This document shows, piece after piece, positions 1 through 9,506 of a stretch of DNA of 23,822 nt. The translations under genes were made by a program, and so were the position numbers. This stretch comes from Hemicentrotus pulcherrimus. Taxonomy: Eukaryota; Echinodermata; Echinoidea; Camarodonta; Strongylocentrotidae. The notes below the pieces were generated by a model that worked only from the letters and a program-made list of their open reading frames with translations, was not told where the DNA came from and did not search any database. Where the stretch lies: positions 105,104 through 128,925 of the forward strand of contig BEXV01000860.1 of assembly GCA_003118195.1 (NCBI GenBank), given 5' to 3'. How positions within the stretch are numbered: the first letter of the stretch is position 1; every line of letters begins with the position of its first letter.

Positions 1-365
1 CCCATGCATTTTACAAGCCGATCGCCTGTCTGATTATCAAGATATTTATGATTGGAATTACAAATTTTGAAAAACGTTCGCCTGACGGTTTTGACAACAC
101 TACAGTCTATTGGGGAAAACGAGTATGGTAAAACCGGTCACTCAAATATTTTTACTTTTTTGAGGCACTTCTTGATCATTTTGAAGCGCAATTTTTTTAG
201 GGCTTCAATATTTCACCATATCACAGACTCTGATAACACGTAGGGTCGGGTATCTCAGATTTAACATTGTTAAACGATCCCTTTAATACAAATTTAAAGT
301 CTTTCTGGCTCTGAACAGACATTATCATCTGTTGAGAGACAGAAGGGGGTTACCTTATTAAAATT
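1..365. other. Unassigned AT-rich sequence
   Basis: I see no exon, RNA gene or clear repeat here. The only open stretch of note (52-243, plus) begins with a non-ATG codon, has no recognisable domain, and has AT-rich codon content unlike the GC-rich exons at 3533 and 13634. I checked it for the first half of a Tudor domain, which the gene downstream would need, and did not find one. Confidence 0.6.
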
Positions 366-560
366 CATTGAATTGAATTGAACTTTATTTCATTCATCAT
401 AAAAACATCATAACAAACATATAAAATACAAAACATGGCGTACAAGTTAAAGAGAGACATTTACAATACAATACAAAAACAAAAATATATATGAATGTGG
501 AGACAGCTAGGAAAGCCAAAGGCCTTATTGGTGCTGCCACCAAAACAGTAATTAAGTATA
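366..560 (-). mobile_element. Possible 3' tail of a non-LTR retrotransposon
   Basis: Read on the minus strand, this stretch ends in AAATAAAGTTCAATTC followed by further ATTCA/ATTGA units (about 366-390). A short 3' UTR with a polyadenylation-like signal and a short tandem-repeat tail is typical of CR1/L2-type LINEs. No reverse-transcriptase codons are visible upstream on that strand, so it would be a heavily 5'-truncated copy. It could also be the tail of a SINE that shares a LINE 3' end, because a tRNA-derived SINE lies just beyond it in the same orientation (770-1086). Confidence 0.35.
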
Positions 561-621
561 ATACAGTATTATATTGTTGTTTGAGAAGGTGATTAAAAAC
601 AATATTACACAAAAAAAGGGG

Positions 622-650
622 GGGGGGTGACAAAAAAAATCCCCCCAAAA
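622..650. repeat. Homopolymer runs (A, G, A, C)
   Basis: Short consecutive runs of A, G, A and C lie between about 609 and 650. They are low-complexity sequence, prone to sequencing and alignment error, and have no coding meaning. Confidence 0.7.
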
Positions 651-769
651 AATTACTCAGGGTTATTGCCCTTGTGCTATTACTGCTACTTCTACCGCCA
701 CTAATAATGATAGTAATACTTTTGTTTATCCTGAGAAGCCTCATCAGCATTAAAACTGTTTTTTCCTGA

Positions 770-1086
770 GTGCCCCAGGATTACCAGGGCCCTGTTGCAT
801 AAAAAATACCATTAATGGTAGCTTGGGCATTAATAATTAATTTTCATAGAAACTTTGATTTGATTGGCTGTTGATTGATGTTGCCATGGTAATTGATATC
901 GATGGCATAGTTACAATCAATGGTAAGTTTTATGCAATGGGGCCCAGGTACCCATGTACCCCTGGGTGGAGAGTGGCATGATATGGATAGATGTCTCTCC
1001 ATTGGGCTTTAGTGGTGCAGCTGGGATTCAAACCCTCAACCCATGGATTAAGAGTCAACTGAATGAACCACTATACCACATCACGT
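770..1086 (-). mobile_element. tRNA-Lys-derived SINE, split by a MITE
   Basis: On the minus strand the sequence has an A-box-like TGGTATAGTGGTT (1079-1067), an anticodon-loop-like GACTCTTAATC (about 1055-1045) as in tRNA-Lys(CUU), and a B-box-like GGGTTTGAATCCC (1035-1023). The A-to-B spacing fits an RNA polymerase III internal promoter. The tRNA-like head is followed by a body ending near 'cacccagg...gggtacc'. The body is then interrupted by an inverted-repeat element (787-945) and appears to resume at 786-770. Acceptor-stem pairing is poor and a long non-tRNA body follows, so this is a SINE and not a working tRNA gene. A tRNA-derived SINE family (SURF1) is known in sea urchins; membership needs a library search. 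Confidence 0.65.
787..945. mobile_element. MITE with GGGCCC-GTTGCATAA inverted ends
   Basis: The left end reads GGGCCCTGTTGCATAAAA and the right end, reverse-complemented, reads GGGCCCCATTGCATAAAA. The similarity continues inward (TACCATTAATGG against TACCATTGATTG). About 159 bp lie between the outer GGGCCC motifs, with no coding capacity, as expected of a non-autonomous DNA transposon. It sits inside the minus-strand SINE. A CAG is present just outside each end, compatible with a 3-bp target duplication, but the exact border is ambiguous because GGCCC and CCAGG overlap. Confidence 0.65.
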
Positions 1087-1740
1087 TGTTCTTTAAGAAG
1101 GAGGTGTTGTGTTGAAGACAATATCATCGGATTAGAGAAAAGCAAGGTGTACTTTAGAAGGAAGCCTTCACTTTCCATCATCGGCTAAACCAAGAGGACA
1201 GCTCGTGACTGGTTTATTAAGAATCGCTTATTGGAAGAGCTCTAAGGTTTTTCCAGGGATCTGCCCCCCCCCCTCTCATTTATCCTTTCAGCGTGATAGA
1301 TAATCCTTGTTACCCTCTGACAAACGTTGTTGAACCGTCCATCGATATCCTTGGCCTGAACACATCGGTCTGCGGTACGGAAGTGATAGATGGTGTCAGA
1401 TCCGAATGAAGATGCATAGTGTTTTGAGGAGGATTTGTTTGCATAGGAATCTTTTACCCCATGCTGTTGATGTAAACAATTAGCTGTGTTTGTTCGATGA
1501 GTGACTTTTAGTCGATCATTCCACATGCAGCTGTATGTTTTTGTTATGGCTTTTGTTTCAAGTGTTTGGTGTAGCTGTAGCTCTGTTTCTCTGACTGTAT
1601 CTGTGTTGAGTGACGAGAATAAAATCCAATGCTTGGGGGCTGCAAAACTTTAAATTTTGTTTGTAACCCACTTTTGCAAAGTGTATCAATTGATATGAAT
1701 CTCTTGGTCTATTTCTCTCACATTTGTTTCTTTTTTACTC
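1087..1740. other. Unassigned sequence
   Basis: No exon or repeat is recognised. A minus-strand open stretch (1242-1526) has mixed amino-acid composition but no domain I can name, no clear splice context, and a run of glycines made by a C8 tract at its end. I treat it as chance. Confidence 0.5.
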
Positions 1741-2050
1741 TCTCACTTAATCTTTGTGTCCTCTTTTTCTACCTGTCTTTCTTTCTTTACTCTTTCTCTC
1801 TCTCTCTCTCTCTTTGTCTTTCTCTTTTCTCTCTTTTTTCAACCCGCCTTCTTCCTCTTTTCTCACTGTGTATCTTTTTATGCATCAATTCCCCCTTCCT
1901 CATTTTTTCTTTCTCTCTTTCATCCTCTTTCTTTCTCTCTCTTCCTCTTTCTCTCTCTCTCTTCCTCTGTCTCTCATCCTCTGTCTCTCATCCTTTCTCT
2001 CTCTCTTCCTCTCTCCTCTTCTCTTTTTTCCATCATACTCTATCATGCTC
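1741..2050. repeat. CT-rich low-complexity tract
   Basis: About 300 bp are nearly all pyrimidine on the plus strand, with (TC)n cores around 1793-1815 and 1935-2010 and (TTTC)n stretches. All three plus frames stay open and give Ser/Leu/Phe-rich translations, which is a by-product of the composition and not a gene. Long polypurine-polypyrimidine tracts can form triplex (H-DNA) structures, but nothing here shows that they do. Confidence 0.9.
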
Positions 2051-2730
2051 TCCTACCCATTGTCCATGGATATGTAAAGTTGTAAACAAAGATCCTGTTT
2101 CTTTTCCATCTCTATCCAATCATTTTCTCATTCTTCTTTCGCAATGTGCTTTACTTTTCCCCCCACTCAACAGGAATACATTTACATGTACATGTAAATG
2201 ACAGTATTTGTTTTTTTCTTCTCCATTTTACTTGTTATCGTTGTGACGGTACTGTATTTATTATATTCTCTCATCCCAATTGTACCTATCATTTATCTCT
2301 TTGTGTTCCTCTCAGTCTCTATTTCATCCTACTTACCCCTCACCCATCTCATTTGAATATATGCAAATTAAAGTGTAGTTCGTTTTTCTCCATCTCTATA
2401 CCAGCTTTTAACTCACCGGACCACATTCATCATGTTCCCACTTCCTCCCCCTCATCCCATTCAGCACTCTGCATCCTCATCCTCCATCTTGTTTACTGCC
2501 CATAAGGACATGAAGATTAAGCATCTTCTTAATTGACCTCATGCCCAGTGTTTACCCAGAGATGCATTATTTCTCATCAATTGAATATTTTCCACCCTGG
2601 AAGTTTGGAAGCTGGAGGATGGGAGGATGCGGTCCCGACAGCCTGTGTCAATGGAGATGTTTGCTAGGAATTGTCAGTGAGTTGAGTGGGTTATATCATG
2701 AAAGATGACCCAAGATACATCAAGTCAGAG
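2051..2730. other. Unassigned sequence with one perfect palindrome
   Basis: No gene is recognised. The notable item is a 22-bp perfect palindrome at 2179-2200, centred on ACATGT.ACATGT. The stretch at 2590-2678 is somewhat GC-richer and ends in a donor-like GTGAGT, but it has no convincing acceptor (see rejected items). Confidence 0.5.
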
Positions 2731-2890
2731 CGATTGTTCTTTCATCCCCCCTCCCCCTTTTCGTGTGTCTTTTTCTCTATAGTCATAATTAAAAGTCTTT
2801 TTTTTCTTTCTTCTTCTTCATCTTCCTCCCCCTCTTCTTCTTTGTCTTCTTTTTTGCCTTTTTTTTTTTGTCTTCTACATTTTTATATTC
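2731..2890. repeat. CT/T-rich low-complexity tract
   Basis: Pyrimidine-rich sequence with TTC/TCC runs (about 2802-2860) and a T10 run near 2861-2870. The plus-strand open frame through it is compositional. Confidence 0.8.
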
Positions 2891-3532
2891 TTCTTCTACT
2901 TATCAATGTCAATGTGACTGGATTAGCATGTGTGCACCAGTAAGAAGAGTGACTGGCTGAAACATTCCCCAACGGAGAGGACAGTGTGCACTTGAGCTTT
3001 TCTTGAGCTAAATGAACTTTCTTATATATTTTTTTGGATGTTTTGTTGTAAGATTCTCATTAGTTCAGGTTCATGAAGTGCAGAATAAGAGTTTTATTTC
3101 AAATCTCTGTTTTTATCTTTTGAGGGTATTTCAAGATCTGAGAAAAAAAGATTAGATTTTTGGTTGAGGGGACTAAGGGTAGTCACTGCCCCTTCGCAGG
3201 TGCCCAGTGCTCACAGCCCACAAATTAGAACTGCGGAGCCCAAAATTTGACACATTGCTATGTACAGTTCATGTGACTTTTTGATGATTCTAAAGCTTCA
3301 CAGTATACATGAACACTTATTGCTTACAAGCTCGACCTTTTCTAAATCACTTCGACAGGGTTTCTTAACCAGAACTAAACTTTACATTTAAGTACAATTT
3401 GTGTTGTCTCACTAATATCCGACCCTCCTAACCTGTCCTAATACCCATCTTCAAGCTCTACCTATCATCTCTTAGCATGAATAATTAACAGTTCCTTACC
3501 GAGCTTTACCTGTCCTTATCATCTCATTTCAG
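2891..3532. other. Presumed intron upstream of the Tudor exon
   Basis: By its position this should be the intron before the exon starting at 3533. It ends in a pyrimidine-rich stretch and TTTCAG. No other exon is visible in it. The CTTACC/CCTAACCTGTCC motifs at about 3420-3510 recur imperfectly but do not form a definable repeat. Confidence 0.5.
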
Positions 3533-3722
3533 CATTCGGCAGCTCCCTGTGCAGTTCCTCGAGCTGCCTTTGCAGTGCCGCCTGTGCCGTCTAACCGGTA
3601 TCCAAACCCCTGCCAACCTGCCACCAAACACACCCCTGCAGGCAGGCACCCAGTGGCCAGCAGCTGCCATTAAGAGGGTTGTGGAGATGGTGTCCAACAA
3701 AGTCCTGGTTGCAGCTATAGAG
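3533..3722 (+). CDS. Internal exon of a Tudor-domain protein
   Basis: This 190-bp exon encodes 63 complete residues, beginning IRQLPVQFLELPLQCRLCRL and ending NKVLVAAIE. The pattern 'LP..FLxLPxQ..xCxLxGI', then a Trp (TQWP), then a helix ending in 'NKxLVAxI', is what the linker and SN-like part of an extended Tudor domain look like. The acceptor is TTTCAG at 3527-3532 after a pyrimidine-rich tract, and the donor is GTGAGA at 3723. The first base (3533) completes a codon begun in the previous exon; the exon ends in phase 0, matching the next exon at 13634. GC content is much higher than in the flanks. Proteins of this family (TDRD1/5/7 and relatives) bind symmetrically dimethylated arginines on Piwi proteins in germ granules. 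The aromatic-cage half of the domain must lie upstream and is not in the window, so which TDRD this is cannot be told. A second AG at 3541-3542 is a weaker alternative acceptor. Confidence 0.75.
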
Positions 3723-3881
3723 GTGAGATTTCAATGTACAAATGTTTTGCTCATGTTTTATGCCTTCACCAGACCAAAGGTGATTCAAAGGGCATTTACA
3801 AAACTTTTTAATATTTTTTCAAAATGTAGAAGAAAAAAAACTTCTTTATTTATTGTTATAGTTTGTTTACCTTTTGATTTT

Positions 3882-3932
3882 TTATATCATTCTTTTATTA
3901 TTATTATTATTATTATTTTTTTTTTTTTTTAG
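3882..3932. repeat. (ATT)n and poly(T) tract
   Basis: TTATTATTATT units followed by a long T run (about 3916-3932). Such tails often mark the 3' end of a SINE in this genome (compare 13510-13538 and 18346-18365), but no SINE body is visible directly upstream here. Confidence 0.75.
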
Positions 3933-3935
3933 GGG

Positions 3936-4320
3936 GTCGGTCGCCCATCCATCCATCCCACTTTCTCATTATTGCAATATCTCAGAGAAATCTTGAGGTA
4001 TGAACCTCACACTTGATGAAAGGTCATAGATCAAAGAGATCAATTTTCATTATTTTTGTTTAGGTTTGTAGCGTCATTATCATGATGTATCAAAACCATA
4101 CACCACTGTAGTGTAACAAGGTGATTAGATCTTGGTGTAAGAGGTCGAGGTTTGCATAGGTCAAAGGTCGTAGAGGTCTATTTCATGAAATTTCAGGTTT
4201 TAGTCTCATCGTAATATCTCAAAAACCATTGGAGGTATGACGTCCCAACTTCATCCCTGCATGCACCACTACGAGTCGATGAACTGAATAGAATTTGTAA
4301 AAATTTGCATTATTCGTCAT
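3936..4320. repeat. Interspersed repeat with two diverged 237-bp units
   Basis: The block begins GTCGGTCGCCCATCCATCC, and two related blocks follow: GCAATATCTCAGAGAAATC at 3974 and GTAATATCTCAAAAACCATT at 4211, each followed by GAGGTATGA. The offset is 237 bp. AGGTCA half sites occur at 4021-4026 and 4158-4163, the latter followed by A and AGGTCG (a DR1-like pair). The start resembles the (GTCC)n-rich head of the element at 17486. I infer it is a decayed copy of an interspersed element with internal tandem units; its borders are not clear. Confidence 0.5.
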
Positions 4321-4340
4321 GAACGTGTGAATGCTTTTGT

Positions 4341-5180
4341 AGATATGAACACATACATACATTCATCATCAGTAGATATGAACACATACATACATTCATC
4401 ATCAGTAGATATGAACACACACATACATTAACACATACATGTACATACATTCATCATCAGTAGATATGAACACACACATACATTCATCATCAGTAGATAT
4501 GAACACATACATACATTCATCATCAGTAGATATGAACACATACATACATTAATCATCAGTAGATATGAACACACATATACATTAATCATCAGTAGATATG
4601 AACACACATATACATTCATCATCAGTAGATATGAACACATACATACATTCATCATCAGTAGATATGAACACATACATACATTCATCATCAGTAGATATGA
4701 ACACATACATACATTCATCATCAGTAGATATGAACACATACATACATTCATCATCAGTAGATATGAACACATACATACATTCATCATCAGTAGATATGAA
4801 CACATACATACATTCATCATCAGTAGATATGAACACATACATACATTCATCATCAGTAGATATGAACACATACATACATTCATCATCAGTAGATATGAAC
4901 ACATACATACATTCATCATCAGTAGATATGAACACATACATACATTAATCATCAGTAGATATGAACACATACATACATTAATCATCAGTAGATATATATG
5001 CACATACATACATTCATCATCAGTAGATTTGAACACACATATATATTCATCATTAGTAGATATTATACAGTGTACATACATACATTCACCATCACACACA
5101 CATATGAACACATACATGTACATACATTCATCAGTAGATATGAACACATACACACATCATCAGTAGATATAAACACATTC
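4341..5180. repeat. Minisatellite with 33-bp units
   Basis: The 33-bp unit starts AGATATGAACACATACATAC and ends TTCATCATCAGT. Units begin at 4341, 4374, 4407 (a 55-bp variant), then every 33 bp from 4462 to 4990, then 5025, giving about 21 recognisable copies before the array breaks up at about 5058-5180. Nine units from 4627 to 4923 are identical, while the edges carry substitutions (TTAATC for TTCATC; ACACATATAC for ACATACATAC). Because 33 is divisible by three, several frames on both strands stay open across the array, giving 11-residue repeat translations; this is not a gene. The array is in the intron of the Tudor gene. Confidence 0.95.
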
Positions 5181-5440
5181 ATTTACATCTACATGCATAT
5201 GACATCTGTAGATCTAATGAAATGATTGCATTTGTCATCGTTTAGTGAATATGTCATTGGAACTTGGGGAGATATGAACATCAGTTTCTATGACATCTGT
5301 GAATGTGAACACATTATTGCACAAATGTCAGCATTATATTTGAACTTCACCTGTTTCAGTAGACATGAACACCTGTTCACATTTAGTAGAAGTATCTTTG
5401 AAAAGTCTTACTCTACAGTAGATGTGAACCCATTTTTTTC
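5181..5440. repeat. Decayed flank of the 33-bp minisatellite
   Basis: Fragments such as AGATATGAACATCAGT (about 5270), CAGTAGACATGAACACC (5358) and CAGTAGATGTGAACCC (5414) look like diverged pieces of the 33-bp unit with irregular spacing. This suggests the array was once longer to the right and has been eroding. Some of the matches could be chance in an AT-rich setting. Confidence 0.45.
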
Positions 5441-6090
5441 AGCATCAGAAATGTTCAGAAACTCTTGTGTTCATGACACGTTCATGGATTTCGCAAGTGG
5501 TTCAGATTTGCGAAAAATATAATGATACAAAATAATAAAATACAAATTTTCAGGACACTTTACTTTCTTACAACTTTGGAAAATTTCTTGCTGTAAAAAT
5601 GGCCATCCTAAACTTGTTACAAAAGATTCATGATGGAAAAATTCTGGTTTAAATTATTTTTAAGATGATAAGAAGAGATCCAACTATATTCAATGTATAA
5701 AAGTACATACATCAAATACATGAAATCCATCTGCTTTTTTCATTATAAAACCCTTTTATATGTGAGAATGTTTCCATTACTTTTTGTAAAGAAAATCCCT
5801 GAGATACAAGTATGGAGGCGTTTCCTTTACAATTACTTGGAGGGGACCCGTTAGATGTGGGAAAAACCATGTCACTTTCCACCCCCCCATGCTTTCCTAA
5901 AGCAAGGGTCAGGTTTTGGTAAAAGATGAAAAGATTTTGGGGAGAATATCATACTAGAAATATTTCCTGAAAAGCAATCACTTGCCCTATTGTTCAAAAT
6001 GCGATGAGAAGCTGAAAGTTTGGACCAGGCTTTTGTGTCTGTGTGCTAAGCATGTAATCTCGAGCAAGACAGCGTTAATTTCTTTTCATT
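5441..6090. other. Intronic sequence, nothing assigned
   Basis: AT-rich, with no open frame of coding quality and no repeat that I recognise. A short C8 run lies near 5881. Confidence 0.55.
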
Positions 6091-6361
6091 GAGACCATTC
6101 AATGCGTAAATCTTTGGCGAGTGCAATGTTGCAAATTATTTCATTGGCCTATTACAAATAATTGTATTTCAATAGTCAGAATGCAAATTGCATACATAAC
6201 GTGTTGTGAGGAAGGGCAAGCCATAATGTTTGTCCTGCCTAGCAGTAATTAATGTATGCAATTCGCATTCGGACTATCGAAATACAATTATTTGTAACAG
6301 GTGAATGAAATGATTTGTGATATGGCACTTAAAAAAAGATTTATGCATTGAATTTGGTTTC
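6091..6361. mobile_element. 271-bp inverted-repeat (MITE-like) element
   Basis: The left arm (about 6091-6200, from GAGACCATTCAATGCGTAAA to TGCAAATTGCATACAT) and the right arm (about 6252-6361, from ATGTATGCAATTCGCATTC to GCATTGAATTTGGTTTC) are reverse complements of each other along almost their full length, with scattered mismatches and a few small indels. A spacer of about 50 bp separates them. ATT lies directly outside both ends (6088-6090 and 6362-6364), possibly a 3-bp target duplication. There is no coding capacity. A long near-palindrome like this fits a foldback or non-autonomous DNA transposon. Confidence 0.75.
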
Positions 6362-8110
6362 ATTACAAAAATGGTCCATTGCTTCCAGGCAGCTCCCTTC
6401 ACAATGTAATTGCATGGCAAGGACTCGACTTTATCTTTAAAGATTTCCCTTCAGAGAAATGACAGATAGATGGGAGCGGCATTCCTTAAGGTGTCGTCTG
6501 GACAATTTGCTGATTTGATGGTTATAGACAGTCTGATATCTCAGAGTCGGCCTGGGTTACTTACAAAGAGGAAAATCAAACTTAATTATTCATGAAAATC
6601 TCGGGATAAAGCAAGCCCTCTGGCATTAATGTTAATAGGTCATCTATATTCCAGAGGCAACTGAAAGATCCAGCTATTTTCGAAAGGAGCCTTGCTCTTT
6701 AGTTTCCCTTTCCCTTTCCCCAAAACAAAGTACTGTTGTCTGCTGAAACTCAGAAGGAAATTATCCAATAAACTCCAATATACACCCTTCTGGGTCCCGA
6801 CAAACAACACTATGTGTATCTTTACTTTGCTTTAAAGATGCTGTTATATTTATATTTAAAAAAAAAAACTATATGCATCTTTATACCAACAAGTTGATGA
6901 AAGATATAAAAATGTTGTTTGGCACAACATATTGGTAAATTATTATTTGTAATGAATACAAAGCAGTTGGAAATATGTCGCTCCATCACCATTTGAAGGA
7001 ACAGATCATCATAATGGATCACAAATGGAGCAAAAATTTGACTGTACAATAATTATATAGCTCTGAGATTACGCTGTAGTGGATTTGTTTGGCCTTTACA
7101 TGTGATGCTAGGGATCAAATGAAATTAACTTTCTTTGGAAGAGAACACATCTTATATACCGGTAGGCACTTCAGAAAAGATTGGTAGCATAATGAGTTTT
7201 TAAATGTGAGGATTTTTGCTTGATCAAAAGCACATAATCAAGGATAATCGTATTGGAAGAAGAAGCTTTGATACTGCTTGAGTCAACTTTCATTACTTTT
7301 GTCGGTGAAAATGTTGTACATGACTGCATTATTTAGCTGTAAAATGCATTATATGGAGAAAAGGGGGAAAGTCCATATTCTCCCCTTTTTTTTAGCTTAC
7401 AATTTTCTCTTGTACCAATTTTTTCCCTTAAGTATTTCTCTATTAATTCTCTTTTCAGTTAATGTGCATGTATGTGTTAATTTATTTGTCTTTGTTTTTG
7501 TATATTCATTCCTATATTTATTTGTTGTTCATTCATTAAATCAATTGATTTATTCATTCATTTATATAGTTCAGTTCACCAGATACATGTTTATAGAAAG
7601 CTATGTGTGTTTTTAAAACAATGTTTCTGCGATGTAATTCTAGGAGGGTTTGCATGCATCGAGCTTACCAGTAATATCGCCATCCACGTTTAGCGCTGGC
7701 CAGTGCACTTTTACATAGTACATACCTCCTCAGTGCATGCATTCAAGAGAAGAGATTTAAAACCACTTTAAGACTCTTAACGATTTCCACATTTCATACC
7801 TTTCATTCCTTGAAGCCTTCCCGACATTGCCCGGTCGCCCGGTAATCTGGCGACTTGTCATGTCTCCAAAACTTCACAATTGCTCGGAGAAAGCTTGTAT
7901 TAAAGGAGATTATGCGTTGCAAATCAGGAAACTCCTTTTCCTGACGGCTCTTTCCTCTTTTATGTATAACCTAGATCATCATTAATGCATCTGTTAATAT
8001 TCCCTCCGTTGCTAGTGGGTGAAATCACAATAAGAGGTAGGGGAAATGCACTGTACTAATGAAAATCGAGTACTGTGAATTTATGAAATTATTATGGTGC
8101 TTGTTGTAGT
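6362..8110. other. Intronic sequence with two more complex stretches
   Basis: No exon is supported. 6420-6670 and 7640-7960 have higher sequence complexity and GC content than the surroundings and lack simple repeats. The first holds TTAATTATTCATGAAAAT and ATTAATGTTAATA; the second holds CCCGGTCGCCCGGTAATCTG. Intronic enhancers are possible, but only cross-species conservation could say. 7370-7620 is T-rich and its long open frame is compositional. Confidence 0.4.
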
Positions 8111-8172
8111 ATTACCATTTTCTTGAGGTGATGGTCGATTGTGCAAAAGCGCAAGTGCATGGTCTTGTTGAG

Positions 8173-8300
8173 GTATTGTTGGCGAGTGGTTTAAATGCCT
8201 GACTGGTCATGCAAAGGTCGTTGGGTCGAGCCGGCCCAGCGTTCCTCAGGGGCAGAAGTGTTAAATTTATATTAGGGCAAATACAATGTTCAACAGTAGC
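8173..8300 (+). mobile_element. tRNA-like SINE head
   Basis: An A-box-like TGGCGAGTGGT (8180-8190) is followed about 33 bp later by AAAGGTCGTTGGGTCGAGCC (8213-8232), which matches the variable loop, T-stem and B box of a tRNA. The middle (CTGACTGGTCATGCAAAGG) resembles a decayed anticodon arm. The acceptor ends do not pair well and unrelated sequence follows, so I read it as the 5' head of a tRNA-derived SINE, or a tRNA pseudogene. The 3' limit is a guess. It is a different family or a much more diverged copy than the tRNA-Lys-like SINE at 770-1086. Confidence 0.5.
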
Positions 8301-8399
8301 TGGCGACCATCCTCCCAAACTGCAGGTCAGCTCATGTTTCGATGCGTTACTAGGGAATACAATAAGACAAGGTTTCTTTCTTCTTCCATAGAGGATGTC

Positions 8400-9369
8400 C
8401 AACAGTGTCGTTCAAGATATATGTAAGCACCATCATATTGTTTTGCTTGTATTTTATCGGCTCAGAAACTATAATTTTATTGGCTTTTCCAGTTCTCGAC
8501 CAAATGCCTTTGCCAAATATACCCATGACTGGTGCTGCCCTCTACTGTAGATGTGGTAGCGAGTATTATATTTAGTTAGGAGTTCATGACCAGTGTAACT
8601 TTAACCATTCTTGTTTTATTTATGAGTAGCTGTGGTATACACATTCTGTCATCTATCAGATTTATTTTACTAAAATGTTCAGTCTGCATGTGAATTACTC
8701 CATAGGTGATTGCTCCTGATTTTTTTTTTTTTTTTTGCTTTGTTTTGTTATGTTTTGGGCCAGGTGAGGGGGGAGGGTAGCCAAAAAATGTATTGTTTGT
8801 GTAATTAATACCTTGAGAGAAAAAGAGCCTGCAGGACATTTCCAACACTACAAAATTTGTTGAAGTACGTCCACCTATTTTAAGCCACTACACAAAAGCC
8901 ATCATTTGTTATACACTGACCTTTTATCTCCAAGATTACAATACATTAGACCATGGTAATATCACCCAAAATACACGCTTTTGCTAAGGGCTATCTTCAT
9001 TGTAATCCATTACAAAAAATATGACAGAAGGGGAGAGTTACATTAACACGTCAAAACATGTATATGAAAGTCATGCGTTGCTGCTCTACCTATGAAAGCT
9101 GCTCTTTTTTTTTTCTACCTTGCATGCTCTTTATATACAGTTTTAATAAAGTTTGAACAATTCTTTGAATACAGGATCTAATTTCTATAATGTAAATTTA
9201 ATGTAAATGCATGGAAAAAGCAGAAAAATATATACCACAGTGACAGCGGCAGCAAAAAGACAAGAGAAAGATAAGTCCAAATCCTAACGATGACAAGATT
9301 GTAACAATGGAAATTCCTTCTCAAAAGTTAAAGAAAATGGCGGTCTTAACTTTAGAATACCCTACAAAA
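8400..9369. other. Intronic sequence, nothing assigned
   Basis: AT-rich sequence with a poly(T) run at about 8720-8737 and another near 9105. No exon, RNA or clear repeat is visible. The open frame on the minus strand at 8576-8848 is built around the poly(T) tract and lacks domain features. Confidence 0.55.
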
Positions 9370-9378
9370 ACATAGTAT

Positions 9379-9499
9379 CAGGGCTCGACTTTATCGGGAG
9401 CCCGGTGGCCATTGGCTCCCTGAAACCATGCAGGCTCCCTGAAAAAGTGCTTGAGGAGCCCGGCTGGCTCCCTAAAAAAAAAGTAAAGGTCAGGCCCTG
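9379..9499. mobile_element. Short hAT-like MITE
   Basis: The left end CAGGGCTCGAC (9379-9389) matches the reverse complement of the right end, CAGGGCCTGAC (from 9499-9489), with two differences. CAGGG termini are usual in hAT-superfamily elements. The 121-bp interior carries repeated GGCTCCCT and GGAGCCCGG motifs and no coding capacity. I do not see the 8-bp direct target duplication expected for hAT. Instead the flanks ACATAGT (9370-9376) and ACTATGT (9500-9506) extend the inverted repeat, so the true border may lie further out. Confidence 0.5.
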
Positions 9500-9506
9500 A
9501 CTATGT

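Noticed and set aside
1023..1086. Functional tRNA-Lys gene
   Set aside because: Although A box, anticodon-like loop and B box are present, the stems do not pair properly and a SINE body follows.
1242..1526. 94-codon minus-strand frame with mixed composition
   Set aside because: No domain, no splice or promoter context, and its end is encoded by a C-run.
1629..2505. Several overlapping plus-strand Ser/Leu/Phe-rich open frames
   Set aside because: They follow from the CT-rich composition; all three frames are open at once and none has a domain.
2590..2678. Possible upstream exon ending in a GTGAGT donor-like site
   Set aside because: No convincing acceptor precedes it, its translation shows no Tudor features, and the phase cannot be tied to the exon at 3533.
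4341..5060. CRISPR-like array
   Set aside because: The 33-bp units abut directly with no unique spacers, and the host is an animal.
4428..5153. Long open frames on both strands across the 33-bp repeat, giving 11-residue repeat proteins
   Set aside because: The unit length is a multiple of three and the unit lacks stops in several frames, so all of them stay open together. There is no signal peptide logic, no splice context and no non-repeat coding flank.
8112..8402. Open frames on both strands over the tRNA-like SINE head
   Set aside because: They overlap the SINE promoter boxes and have no domain.
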